From: Macrostomum hystrix
Lineage: Eukaryota > Platyhelminthes > Macrostomidae
DNA length: 64,000 nucleotides
Assembly: GCA_950097015.1 (NCBI GenBank)
Contig: CATNEN010000039.1
Location: 18,469,501 to 18,533,500 of the forward strand
Reading direction: 5' to 3'
Shown here: piece by piece, positions 34,740 through 47,600 of the stretch
Numbering within the stretch: the first letter of the stretch is position 1
How the letters are laid out: every line of letters starts with the position of its first letter
The notes under the pieces: model-generated
Seen by the model: only the letters and a program-made list of their open reading frames with translations
The model's database searches: none
What the model was told of the DNA's origin: nothing
Made by a program: the position numbers and the translations under genes

Positions 34740-36815
34740 GGATCAGGTTGAGGATCAGGTTGAGGATTAGGGTGAGGATTAGGGTGAGGATTAGGGTGAG
34801 GATTAGGGTGACGATCGGTGAGGATTAGGGTGAGGATCGGTGAGGATTAGGGTGAGAAGGGTCACGGGATCAGGTTGAGGATCAGGGTGAGGAAAGCTAC
34901 AGGACCAGGGTGAGAAAGGCTACAGGATCAGAGTGAGGAAGGATATAGGATCAGAGTGAGGAAGGCTACAGGATCAGGGTGAGGAAGGATATAGGATCAG
35001 AGTGAGGAAGGATACAGGATCAGGGTAAGGAAGGCTACAGGATCAGGGTGAGAAAGGCTACAGGATCAGGGTGAGGAAGGCTACAGGATCAAGGTGAGGA
35101 AGGCTACAGGATCAGGGTAAGGAAGGCTACAGGATCAGGGTGAGGAAGGCTACAGGATCAGGGTGAGGAAGGCTACAGGATCAGGGTGAGGAAGGCTACA
35201 GGATCAGGGTAAGGAAGGCTACAGGATCAGGGTGAGGAAGGCTACAGGATCAAGGTGAGGAAGGCTACAGGATCAGGGTGGGGAAGGCTACAGGATCAAG
35301 GTGAGGAAGGCTACAGGATCAGGGTGGGGAAGGCTACAGGATCAGGGTGAGGAAGGCTACAGGATCAGGGTGAGGAAGGCTACAGGATCAGGATAAGAAA
35401 AGCTACAGGATCAGGGTGAGGAAGGCTACAGGATCAGGTAAGGAAGGCTACAGGATCAGGGTGAGGAAGGCTACAGGATCAGGGTAAGGAAGGCTACAGG
35501 ATCAGGGTGAGAAAGGCTACAGGATCAGGTAAGGAAGGCTACAGGATCAGGGTGAGGAAGTATACAGGATCAGGGTGGGGAAGGCTACAGGATCAAGGTG
35601 AGGAAGGCTACAGGATCAGGTAAGGAAGGCTACAGGATCAGGGTGAGGAAGGCTACAGGATCAGGGTGAGGAAGGCTACAGGATCAGGGTGAGGAAGGCT
35701 ACAGGATCTGGGTGAGGAAGGCTACAGGATCAGGGTGAGGAAGGCTACAGGATCAGGGTGAGGAAGGCTACAGGATCAATGTGAGGAAGGCTACAGGATC
35801 AGGTAAGGAAGGCTACAGGATCAGGTAAGGAAGGCTACAGGATCAGGGTGAGGAAGGCTACAGGATCAGGGTGAGAAAGGCTACAGGATCAGGGTGAGGA
35901 AGGCTACAGGATCAGGTAAGGAAGGCTACAGGATCAGGGTGAGGAAGGCTACAGGATCAGGGTGAGGAAGGCTACAGGATCAGGGTAAGGAAGGCTACAG
36001 GATCAGGGTGAGGAAGGCTACAGGATCAAGGTGAGGAAGGCTACAGGATCAGGGTGGGGAAGGCTACAGGATCAGGGTGAGGAAGGCTACAGGATCAGGG
36101 TGAGGAAGGCTACAGGATCAGGATAAGAAAAGCTACAGGATCAGGGTGAGGAAGGCTACAGGATCAGGTAAGGAAGGCTACAGGATCAGGGTGAGGAAGG
36201 CTACAGGATCAGGGTAAGGAAGGCTACAGGATCAGGGTGAGAAAGGCTACAGGATCAGGTAAGGAAGGCTACAGGATCAGGGTGAGGAAGTATACAGGAT
36301 CAGGGTGGGGAAGGCTACAGGATCAAGGTGAGGAAGGCTACAGGATCAGGTAAGGAAGGCTACAGGATCAGGGTGAGGAAGGCTACAGGATCAGGGTGAG
36401 GAAGGCTACAGGATCAGGGTGAGGAAGGCTACAGGATCAGGGTGAGGAAGGCTACAGGATCAGGGTGAGGAAGGCTACAGGATCAGGGTGAGGAAGGCTA
36501 CAGGATCAAGGTGAGGAAGGCTACAGGATCAGGTAAGGAAGGCTACAGGATCAGGTAAGGAAGGCTACAGGATAAGGGTGAGGAAGGCTACAGGATCAGG
36601 GTGAGAAAGGCTACAGGATCAGGGTGAGGAAGGCTACAGGATCAGGTAAGGAAGGCTACAGGATCAGGGTGAGGAAGGCTACAGGATCAGGGTGAGAAAG
36701 GCTACATGATCAGGGTGAGGAAGGCTACAGGATCAGGGTGAGAAAGGCTACAGGATCAGGGTGAGGAAGGCTACAGGATCAGGGTGAGGAAGGCTACAGG
36801 ATCAGGGTAAGAAAG
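34740..36815 (-). repeat. 23-bp minisatellite in right inverted repeat, about 80 copies
   Basis: The unit is GGATCAGGGTGAGGAAGGCT + ACA. Variants (GGTAAGG, AAGGTGAGG, GTGGGG) recur in the same order, for example about 35,205-35,870 against about 35,975-36,590, showing an internal duplication of roughly 0.77 kb. The proximal 34,740-34,870 stretch is the GATTAGGGTGAG type also seen in the left repeat. Confidence 0.96.
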
Positions 36816-37890
36816 GCTGGGCCAGTAGAGGAGCAGTGAGTAGAGGAGCAGTGAGTAGAGGAGCAGGGGTAGAGGAGCAGTGAGTAGAGAAGCAGTGAGT
36901 AGAGGAGCAGTGAGTAGAGAAGCAGTGAGTAGAGAAGCAGTGAGTAGAGGAGCAGTGAGTAGAGGAGCAGGGGTAGAGGAGCAGGGGTAGAGGAGCAGTG
37001 AGTAGAGAAGCAGTGAGTAGAGGAGCAGTGAGTAGAGGAGCAGGGGTAGAGGAGCAGTGAGTAGAGAAGCAGTGAGTAGAGGAGCAGTGAGTAGAGGAGC
37101 AGTGAGTAGAGGAGCAGTGAGTAGAGGAGCAGGGGTAGAGGAGCAGTGAGTAGAGAAGCAGTGAGTAGAGAAGCAGTGAGTAGAGGAGCAGTGAGTAGAG
37201 GAGCAGGGGTAGAGGAGCAGTGAGTAGAGAAGCAGTGAGTAGAGGAGCAGTGAGTAGAGAAGCAGTGAGTAGAGGAGCAGTGAGTAGAGGAGCAGGGGTA
37301 GAGGAGCAGTGAGTAGAGAAGCAGTGAGTAGAGGAGCAGTGAGTAGAGGAGCAGTGAGTAGAGGAGCAGTGAGTAGAGGAGCAGGGGTAGAGGAGCAGTG
37401 AGTAGAGAAGCAGTGAGTAGAGGAGCAGTGAGTAGAGGAGCAGGGGTAGAGGAGCAGTGAGTAGCGAAGCAGGGGTAGAAGAGCAGGGGTAGAGGAGCTG
37501 GGCCAGTAGAGGACAGGGCCAGTAGATGAGCAGTGAGTAGAGGAGCAGTGAGTAGAGGAGCAGTGAGTAGAGGAGCAGGGCCAATAGAGGAGCAGTGGGT
37601 AGAGAAGCAGGGGCAGAAAAGCAGGGGTAGAGAAGCAGGGGTAGAGAAGCAGGGGTAGAGGAGCAGGGGTAGAGGAGCAGGGCCAGTAGAGAAGCAGTGA
37701 GTAGATGAGCAGGTGTTGAGGATCAATGGGTAGAGAAGCAGGGGCAGAGAAGTAGGGGTAGATGAGCAGGGCCAGTAGAGGAGCAGTGGGTAGAGAAGTA
37801 GGGGTAGAGAAACAGGGGTAGAGGAGCTGCGATAGAGGAGCAGGGCCAGTAGAGGAGCAGTGAGTAGATGAGCAGGTGTTGGGGATCAAT
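36815..37890 (-). repeat. 15-bp minisatellite in right inverted repeat
   Basis: The unit is CAGTGAGTAGAGGAG with the same variants as the left array in reverse complement. The minus-strand open frames of 260-372 codons start with the same residues as their left counterparts and are repeat artefacts. Confidence 0.95.
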
Positions 37891-38988
37891 GGTTAGAGAA
37901 GCGGGGGTGGGGGAGCAGTTAGTAGAGAAGCATGGCTAGTAGAAAGGTGAGTGATCATGTCAAGGCACATTGAAAGATCAGAGTATAGAGCACTATATAA
38001 TTAATTAAATAAAAGCTAGCCAAAGAAATAGCATCAGCCAATAGAAGGCTATAGGATCAGTGCGAAGGAAGGCTATAATGAGGATAGGGAAGGTTACAAT
38101 ATTAGGTCAAGGAGGGCTATAGAATCAGGTCATGGTCATGGAAACCTGATTAATTAGTTGTTGCTGTTGATTAATGACTGTTATGGAATCTTTAATTTCA
38201 TAGGCTGATAGAGGTCTAATGGAATGATTTTATATCATTTTAAGGAAGATTTGAATTAATAAATGGCAAACTGTTATGCTCTACTCTTCTACTTTTGGCT
38301 AGCTAATACAAATTTGTTCTATATAGGTGATAGCTATAAGTAAGCTATAGGCCTAACCAGGCCAGGCATATATGGTATAGTCGATATGGCAACTTATTTA
38401 TTACTAGTTAGTTCTTAGCAATTTTATATTTAGTTTGTAATAAAAAATGCCTAACATAGGCCTATTCTAAAAAGTATATTGATAAAAACTAAGTAGCAGG
38501 GGCAATTTAAGCATTTTGAACAACAGCTGGAACAACCAAATATTTCATTTTAAGTACGATAGACCTATAGAACTATGATAGATCTGCTGGTTGCAGTCAT
38601 TGCCAAAAAAAATCTACTTTGTAGTCTATCTACAAGTATTATTCTATTTTATGGTTGATATTATGCATTAAAAGCATATATGATAATACTGCAGCTCGCG
38701 GCCTACCCAGGCTTAGTAAACTTAAATCATGATTATTAAAAATATACGCATTAAATATTACTGAATAAAGATCCAAATCCAAATATTTTGTGATTTCATT
38801 TTCTATAAAAATGCTAACAGATTGAATATAAAACAATAATTACTACCACGTTTTGTTCATACAATGTGCGACACTAACTAGCGCAAATCGAGCATGCTGA
38901 GAATGCATACAGCATGCTGTATAGTCGTATTTAACGTGTCTATAACTGTGCTTTTTTACCGTTCTAATGTAAACACGGGTGCATTTTT

Positions 38989-40195
38989 GGACCAAATAGA
39001 GAGCAGAAAAAGGGTAATTTGTTTTATTATCTACTAAAGTTATTCAGTAGCGACCCTCTAAAACCCGAGCAAAAGCATAGCCATGGTTAATTCAATTCAA
39101 GTAGTTTTTGTTATTTTGACTGTAAAATCGAAAATACAAAAGGAAAATCTTCTAAGAAGCAAATTTTCGTTTTCACGTGGTTGTATCCATGTATTTGATA
39201 TGTTTTAGACGTAAAAAGACTAAACAGGATATAAATACGAACTAATCATAGTTACAGATTTTTTGTTCATTTGTTTATTGTCTTTCTGATAAAATGAGGA
39301 GTGCAATTTGTTAAGTTTAATGATATGAGGACATCAGAAAAAATATAATCAACTTCGCTAAGTGATTACACCTGTACTAATTGGGCCAGATGTGCAGCTT
39401 ACAGCACACCTGCCTGAAGCAGTCGCACAGAATCTGGTCGTTCAGTCCATCGATTAGGGACATGCCCTTCTTCAGATCAGATACCACAGCAAATGCTGGT
39501 ACCTATATTTAACAGCAGGGTAAATGGAAGCAAATAGTAAATAAAGAGATAGGGTCTTGCTAAACTAAATAACTTAGCAAGAAAATTGCACCTGTGAAAT
39601 TTATAATCAAAGTCACACGTTTTATGCTGGAGTATTGAACTCAAGCATTAAACTACAATCCACTTGCTAAAGTTTTTAAGATGATTATATATGCTGGTAA
39701 TCCTTATTAGACCATACCTTTTCTATTGGATTTTAAGAATATACTCTCTAATGTCTATATAAATTTAACTAAAAATATGACTTTTATATATTGATTAGCT
39801 GATTCTCATAGGTGCAAAAGTTGCAAGAAGGTGATATATATTCATCACAAGTTACTAAGATAAAATATTGTTTGAATTTATTTAAATATATGTATTGGAA
39901 GCATTTGTGAAATGCTTCTGAGAGCAAAAAACTAGTTTTGAGAACATGTAATAGATCATATGATGTGTACAATCTCATATTTAACAAATTAAAGACCTAA
40001 TTTTTTTTAATGGCCCTTTCTTCATAAGTTAAGCAATTTAAACAATTTATCATAGCAAAAAAGTTTTAATTGGATCCATAATGTCATATTCCTTAAATGT
40101 ATATTTCAAGTAAAATTTCAGCAAAACTATGCTTCATTAGAACAAAACTTTTAGCATACAAATTATTGTTCTTTAAAAATAAATATATACAATAT
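38989..40195. other. Spacer between KDZ and hAT elements, with SINE 3'-core fragment
   Basis: AT-rich sequence without genes. At about 39,368-39,480, ACTAATTGGGCCAGATGTGC then AGCTTACAGCACACC and GTTCAGTCCATCGATTAGGG matches the distal part of the SINE at 59,840-60,079 in the same orientation as the 13,063 fragment. Confidence 0.5.
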
Positions 40196-41504
40196 GCCAA
40201 AAGCAGTGTTGGGCAACCTTCCGGCACTTCCGGCACTTTTTGTGCCGGAAGTTACTGTTTTTTAAAGCGGCACTTTTTTCCGGTTCTTTTTTTTGTAGTG
40301 CCGGACTAGGGTATCGGAAGTTACTTTTTGTTAAGTCCGGTACTTCCGGCACTTTTTTAAATGCAGAGAAAAAAAGAGAAAGAAAGTAAAGAAAACATAC
40401 AAATTGAAAGAATTTTCATATCATCAGTTCATAATGTCGTAAGAAATGCCGAGAAATTTCGAAATTTATTTAGTTGGTGAATTTTAACAACTTTTTGGTT
40501 CTTTAAAAAATTAAATGTTTAATTCGAGCAAAGCGAGCACCTCTTGCCGACGCGACACTAAACTGCCTTGTACTACTTCGCGGCAACAGGCATTTGATGT
40601 GAATTGTGACAACATGACTGTCTATATCTAGCTTTTACACTAGTGCTAAAGCTTTCAAGTTTAAATTACGGGGGTTCCTTTTAAGAAGCATGCAAACTTT
40701 TTTTCTCAGCTGTTAACCTAGGCTAAATTGTCTAAATGTCAAAGTAGTTTTTTCAGGCCTTAAAAGGTTATTGAATTAATAAAGGTAATTATCAGCAGGG
40801 CAGCAGCGCCACTAGAGCTACTCTTTCCACCTTTTTAGAGTTGTCACTTTATGTCATTAGTTTGTAAGACTCTTGTGTTGTTAGTTATTCAGTGGTGTGA
40901 TTGAGGCGCGAATATGCGATTTCTGAGGGCAGGCTCGAATTATCGTCAAACAGAGGCGCGATTTTTCAATTTTCGAATTTTCATTTTTTACTGATCACGT
41001 TTAGTCTATTTGCGCACGCTTTATTCAAATTTAAACTTAATGTAATGTTATGGTGTAAAATACATGCAAATCTAATTTTTTTTCAGCTTTTTTAGTTGCG
41101 CAGGCCAAACTTTTGAGTGGTAATTGGTAAAGTTCTGCCACAGCAAGGATTGAACCTTAGTGCTGGAAAAAGAAGCAAAAACCATAAAAATATAGGTTTT
41201 CAGAAATTAATTTTTCGTTTTCAATAATTTCATTTAATCATTTTCCACTTGGTTTTACTCTAGACAAGTTGGCAGTTGCAAAGGCATGTTATTATTGGTT
41301 TTTTAATAATAAAAACATAATTAAGCCCTTCTTTAACACGCGATTTTTCAAAAGTAGAAAGTACCGGTGCCGAAGAACCGGAAGTTACTTTTATTTTCGA
41401 GTGCCGGTACCGGAACTACTACCGGAAGTTACTTTCTTTAGAACCGGAAGTTACTTGACCGGAAGTTACTTTTTTAAAGTAACTTGCCCAACACTGGCCA
41501 AAAG
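40196..41504. mobile_element. hAT-type non-autonomous DNA transposon, 8-bp target duplication GCCAAAAG
   Basis: Both ends carry CAGTGTTGGGCAA (left from 40,204; right as reverse complement to 41,496), the classic hAT terminus. Perfect 8-bp repeats GCCAAAAG lie at 40,196-40,203 and 41,497-41,504. The 1293-bp interior has several CCGGAAGTTACT copies near both ends (subterminal repeats) and no transposase. The element ends 157 bp before the Dicer start codon. Confidence 0.9.
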
Positions 41505-41652
41505 TAATTTTTTGTTAAATAAATATGCACTATTGCTCTATTTTTACTTTGACTACATTGTCAAGTTCATGGAACTTTGATTTGGAACTTCCTTAATAAA
41601 GTAAATAAAATAATTCTGATTGTAAAATAAAACTGATGCAATTTCAGTTACT

Positions 41653-44600
41653 ATGGAAGTCGATAGTGCCTCATCCCCACCATCAGATGAAGCCCCCAGA
41701 TTTGGTAGACAGTATCAGGTGAGATTAACAACAATAGTATCTGCCAAAATTTTATAATTATTCTTCTTTTGTTTGATATTGTTATAAAATAACCAATTTC
41801 AAAATGCAAGATGGACATTGCCAGTGAGGGACTCAGGCGCAACATCATTGTGAAGCTGGACACAGGCAGTGGCAAGACTTTCATTGCCGCCATGATAATT
41901 AAACACTTCATGGCTAACTCGAGGCACAGCGTTGATCAAGGCGGTCAACGATGCGTCTTTCTGGTTAAGAATGGTGAGTAATAATTGCTGTCAGTTAGGC
42001 TTTTAAGTACCACATAATCCTACCTAACTAAACTTACCTAATACAATAATACACGCTTAGCTGCCCTAATCCCCACCTATACCATGACTAATCCCCACTT
42101 GTATACCCTATTCTCACTTTCCATCCTTAATACCCACCAACCATCCCCAATCCCCACTAATCTTCCCTAATCCCAAATAACCTTCCCTAATCCCCACTAA
42201 CCTTCCCTAATCCCCACTAACCTTCCCTAATCCCCACTAACCTTCCCTAATCCCCACTAACCTTCCCTAATCCCACTATCCTTCCCTAATCCCAAATTAC
42301 CATCCCTAATCCCAAATTACCTTCCCAAATCCCTAAGAACCTTCTCTAATCCCCACCAACCATCCCTTATCCCCGCTAATCTTCCCTAATCCCAAATAAC
42401 CTTCCCTAATCCCCAAGAACTTTCCCTAATCCCAACGAACCTTCCCTGATCCCCACTAACCTTTCCTAATCCCAACTAGTTCTATCCCTAATCCCCGCTA
42501 ATCTTCCTTAATCGCAGCTTATTATCCCTCCCCGGCGCCTCTCCAGTGCCCCTGGTGTACCAACAGGCGGCCGAGATTCGCCGCTGCCTGGCGACTGCCC
42601 ACCCGGACGAAATTGGCGAATTCATTGGCAACATGGGCGGCGAATATATCGACATCTGGACAGACGACCGTTGGCGCCAGGTGTTTGAGAAGCACCGCGT
42701 CCTTGTCATGACCGCCGATATATTCAAGGACCTGCTGTTCCACGCCAAAGCTCGGCCGCAGTGGGTCTCGCTTCTGGTGCTAGACGAATGTCATCACGCT
42801 GACAAAGGCGACGCCTACGTAGCCATTTGTAAATGGCTGGCTAACAAGAAGAGCTGGGATCCGAGCAGGTTGAGATTGATTGGACTTACCGCCTGCCTGT
42901 TCAGCGGCAATGTCAAGAGGGATAAGCTTAAGGTGAGCTGCGGGCTGATTTTGGGATGTCAGGTTAGGGGAGAGTCAGGGGAGAGTTAGGGGAGGGTCAG
43001 GTGTTGGAGGTTGTTAGGGGAGATTCAGGTGTAGGAGGTTGTTAGGGGAGAGTCAGGTGTAGGAGGTTGTTAGGGAGGAGTCAGGTGTAGGAGGTTGTTA
43101 GGGAGGAGTCAGGTGTAGGAGGTTGTTAGGGGAGAGTCAGGTGTAGGAGGTTGTTAGGGGAGAGCCAGGTGTAGGTGTTAGGGGAGAGTCAGGTGTAGGA
43201 GGTTGTTAGGGGAGAGCCAGGTGTAGGTGTTAGGGGAGAGCCAGGCGTAGGTGTTAGGGGAGAGTCAGGTGTAGGAGGTGTTAGGGGAGAGTCAGGTGTA
43301 GGAGGTTGTTAGGGGAGAGCCAGGTGTAGGTGTTAGGGGAGAGTCAGGTGTAGGAGGTTGTTAGGGGAGAGCCAGGTGTAGGTGTTAGGGGAGAGCCAGG
43401 CGTAGGTGTTAGGGGAGAGTCAGGTGTAGGAGGTGTTAGGGGAGAGTCAGGTGTAGGAGGTTGTTAGGGGAGAGTCAGGTGTAGGAGGTTGTTAGGGGAG
43501 AGTCAGGTGTAGGAGGTTGTTAGGGGAGAGTCAGGTGTAGGAGGTGTTAGGGGAGAGTCAGGTGTAGGAGGTGTTAGGGGAGAGTCAGGTGTAGGAGGTT
43601 GTTAGGGGAGAGTCAGGTGTAGGAGGTTGTTAGGGGAGAGTCAGGTGTAGGAGGTGTTAGGGGAGAGTCAGGTGTAGGAGGTGTTAGGGGAGAGTCAGGT
43701 GTAGGAGGTTGTTAGGGGAGAGTCAGGTGTAGGAGGTTGTTAGGGGAGAGTCAGGTGTAGGAGGTTGTTAGGGGAGAGTCAGGTGTAGGAGGTTGTTAGG
43801 GGAGAGTCAGGTGTAGGAGGTGTTAGGGGAGAGTCAGGTGTAGGAGGTGTTAGGGGAGAGTCAGGTGTAGGAGGTTGTTAGGGGAGAGTCAGGTGTAGGA
43901 GGTTGTTAGGGGAGAGTCAGGTGTAGGAGGTGTTAGGGGAGAGTCAGGTGTAGGAGGTGTTAGGGGAGAGTCAGGTGTAGGAGGTTGTTAGGGGAGAGTC
44001 AGGTGTAGGAGGTGTTAGGGGAGAGTCAGGTGTAGGAGGTGTTAGGGGAGAGTCAGGTGTAGGAGGTTGTTAGGGGAGAGTCAGGTGTAGGAGGTGTTAG
44101 GGGAGAGTCAGGTGTAGGATGTGCTAGGGGAGACTCATGTGTGTAGGGGAGAGAGTCAATCGTGTAGGGGAGATTCAGTTGTGTAGGGAGAGAGGTGTAG
44201 CAGGGAGAGTCAGGTGTGTAGGGGAGACTCAGGTGTAGGGGGAGTCTAGTGTCTGATCCCTATCATCCATGCCCTGGCATCCTCATTGCCAGGAGCGGCT
44301 AGAGGAGCTGCAGAAGACCATGCTGAACTCTCGCATCGTGACCTCGACCCACTCGGAGGCCGAAGGATTCCGTCTTAGATGCAAAGAGGAGACCCTGCTC
44401 TACAGTCCCATGTTCAGCGCCGAGGACGAGCAGTGCGCCAGCATCACGGATCCAATTTATCTGCGCCTCTCTCAGGCACTGGAATTAGCCAAGCAGAAAT
44501 TGTCCGATAGCAAGCAGTCAAGAAATGGCGGCGGTGGCAGAGGCGGCGGTGGCGGCGGTCATAATCAGATGTGTCAAGCATCTCGAATGCCTGGTAAAAT

Positions 44601-47600
44601 GGCTGTGAGCTCATCTGTAAATTCACTGTGTCTGTAAATTCACTGTCTGTAAATTCACTGTCTGTCAATTCACTGTCTGTAAATTAATAGTCTGTAAATT
44701 AATTGTCTGTAAATTCACTGTCTGTAAATTAATTGTCTGAAAATTCACTGTCTGTAAATTCACTGTCTGTAAATTAATTGTCTGTAAATTCACTGTCTGT
44801 CAATTCACTGTCTGTAAATTCACTGTCTGTAAATTCACTGTCTGTAAATTCACTGTCTGTAAATTCACTGTCTGTAAATTCACTGTCTGTAAATTCATTG
44901 TCTGTAAATTCACTTTCTGTAAATTCACTGTCTCTAAATTCACTGTCTGTAAATTCATTGTCTGTAAATTCACTGTCTGTAAATTCACTGTCTGTAAATT
45001 CACTGTCTGTAAATTCACTGTCTGTAAATTCACTGTCTTACTGTCAACTGCAGGCCCATCTAACGGGGAGCCGCCACTCCGCAAGTGTCAGCGCGCCTTA
45101 TCCGACTCGCTGAACGCTTTGAAAGATCTCGGCCATTTCTGTTGCTACCGGGTGATGCAGCTGTACGTGAGCGAGCTGCAGGATGTGGAACGCGGCACCT
45201 CGGGCCCAATAAAGCAACCGGAGCGCGTGGCAGTTCAGGAAACGCTGAAAGTACTTTTAGCCGCCTCCGAAGAGTACAAACTCATCGCGCTGACTAAGCA
45301 GACGCCTGAGAGCCTGTGCTCAGATAAGTGCCTTCTCCTGGTTGAATCTCTGGTCAGGCATAGCAACAACCTGTCAGATCGTGACAGCTTCCGGGCTGTT
45401 ATCTTCACCCAGGAGCGTGTGATCGCTTTGGCTGTGAAGGAATTTCTTTGCGAGGTGAGTGACTGCAATCTCATTTAGTCATAAGCATAATGAGCATAAT
45501 TCAAATACTAATGTCAATTCCCAAACGAATTTCAATACCATCTCAATCCCTCTTATCATGTTTCTTAATCCTAAACACAATCACAATCACAATCCCAAAT
45601 CAAAACACCAAACCTAAACACAATCCCGACCCCAATCACAATCCAAATCCAAAACCCAACCACAATCCCAATCCCAATCCTATACCCAATCCGAATCCCA
45701 ATTTAAATCCCAAAACCAATCCCAATCGCAATCACAATTACAAACCCAATCCCAATCACAATCCCAAACACAATCACAATCCCAAACCCAATCACAATCC
45801 CAATCCCAATCCCACTCGCGATCGCAATCACAATCCCAAACCCAATCCTAAACTCAATCATAATCCCAAAACCAATCCCAATCGCAATCACAATTACAAA
45901 CCCAATCCCAATCACAATCACAATCCCAATCCCAATCCCACTCACAATCTCAATCCCAATCCCAATCCCACTCGCAATCACAATCACAATCCCAATCCCA
46001 ATCCCACTTCGCAATCCAGTTGACAGGCTTCAGATCCGATCTGCAATTCCTCCGGCCTGACTATGTCACTGGCCACGGCCAGTCCAGTGTCCAGAGCAGC
46101 GAAGTGGCCATGTCGCTGAGCCAGCAGGATCGGGTGCTGCGACAATTTCGCACTGGTGCCGTCAACACACTGGTTGCCACGCGGGTGATCGAGGAGGGCA
46201 TGGATGTCAGGCAGTGCAGCCTGGTTGTGAAGTTTCATTTTCCGCCAGAATTTCGATCCTACATCCAGTCCAAGGGTAGGGCCAGGGCTGCCGAGTCGCA
46301 CTACGTGTTGATGATTAATAAAGATCAGGAGAACGACTGCCGGGCCAAGCTGACCTACTTCAAGTGGTTGGATTACGCACTGAGGCGAGAGCTGATCAAT
46401 ATGCAAGCCGCCTTTGATGATGAGACGGAAGCTAAGGTAAGGATTGGGATTCCGATGTTTGAACTGCTTCAGAATCCCATCTGAAACACTTCAGAATCCC
46501 ATCTCAAACCCTCCAGAATCCCATCTCAAACTCTTAAGAATCCCATCTCAAACTTTTAAGAATCCCATCTCCAACACTACAGAATCCCATGCCAAACCCT
46601 CCAGTTTAAATCCCATCTGAGTCCCATCTCAAAAAATGCAGAATCCCATCTTAAACACTTCAGAATCCCATCTCAAAGACTTCAGAATCCCATCTCAAAA
46701 AATTCAGAATCCCATCTTAAACACTTCAGAATCCCATCTCAAAGACTTCAGAATCCCATCTCAAACCCTTCAGAATCCCATCTTAAACCCTTCAGAATCC
46801 CATCTCAAACCCTTCAGAATCCCATCTCAACCCCTTCAGAATCCCATCTCAAACCCTTCAGAATCCCATCTCAACCCCTTCAGAATCCCATCTCAACCCC
46901 TTCAGAATCCCATCTCAAACCCTTCCGAATCCCATCTCAAACCCTTCAGAATCCCATCTCAACCCCTTCAGAATCCCATCTCAACCCCTTCAGAATCCCA
47001 TCTCAAACCCTTCCGAATCCCATCTCATACCCTTCCGAATCCCATCTCAAACCCTTCCGAATCCCATCTCAAAGACTTCAGAATCCCATCTCAACCCCTT
47101 CAGAATCTTATCTCAAACACTTCAGAATCCCATGTCAAACACTTCAGAATCCCATCTCAAACACTTCAGAATCCCATCTCAAACCCTCCAGAATCCCATC
47201 TCAAACTCTTAAGAATCCCATCTCAAACACTACACAATCCCATGCCAAACCCTCGAGTTTAAATCCCATCTGAGTCCCATCTAAAAAAATGCAGAATCCT
47301 ATCTTAAACACTTCAGAATCCCATCTCAAACCCTTCAGAATCCCATTTTAAACACTTCAGAATCCCATCTTAATCCCATCCCATCCCGTTTTTGAGATGG
47401 GATTCTAAAGTGTTTCAATAGGGATTCTGAAGGGTTTAAGGTAATTAGGTATGATTCTGAATTCTGAATACTTGACCCACCTTATCAGGCCGAGGACTCG
47501 GGTACTGAATGCACTAGTAGAGAGTCGGACACTCCTCTAGACCTCAGCGTGCCCAAGAACCATCCGGAATTTTACGAGGTCGCTTCGACCGGCGCTAAGG

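Larger units (their letters stand above)
16099..38981. mobile_element. 22.9-kb KDZ (Kyakuja-Dileera-Zisupton) DNA transposon with giant inverted repeats and 7-bp target duplication
   Basis: Both ends begin CACCCGTGTTTACATTAG (left at 16,099; right, as reverse complement, ending at 38,981). Immediately outside is the same 7-mer, CATTTTT, at 16,092-16,098 and 38,982-38,988. The first 1092 bp of the two ends have equal length and read as near identical; both contain the same 65-codon chance ORF. Inside are a KDZ-type transposase (minus), an unknown companion gene (plus, convergent), large minisatellites, a SINE and LINE fragments. KDZ elements are known large eukaryotic DNA transposons. Published Zisupton elements make 8-bp duplications as I recall, so 7 bp is slightly off. 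I infer one transposition unit of 22,883 bp. An assembly-made inverted duplication is contradicted by the flanking direct repeat. Confidence 0.85.
34723..38981 (-). repeat. Right terminal inverted repeat of the KDZ element
   Basis: It is the reverse complement of 16,099-19,016, about 4.26 kb long. The outer 1092 bp match in length with no net indel. The 15-bp array (36,815-37,880) is slightly smaller than the left one and the 23-bp array (34,900-36,815) far larger. Confidence 0.85.

Noticed and set aside
16099-38981. Large inverted duplication as a mere assembly artefact
   Set aside because: A 7-bp direct repeat exactly at both outer boundaries and a matching transposase inside are better explained by transposition, though long reads should confirm.
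44778-45113. SVNSL pentapeptide repeat ORF and its antisense partner
   Set aside because: 15-bp intronic minisatellite of Dicer intron 4; it interrupts the helicase and is flanked by consistent splice sites.
45490-46023. Asn/Pro-rich ORF and antisense Gly/Ile-rich ORF
   Set aside because: Hexamer array in Dicer intron 5.
46636-47262. 208-codon ORF with repeated [13 protein letters not shown]
   Set aside because: 22-bp array in Dicer intron 6; the frame cycles through the repeat with no coding constraint.
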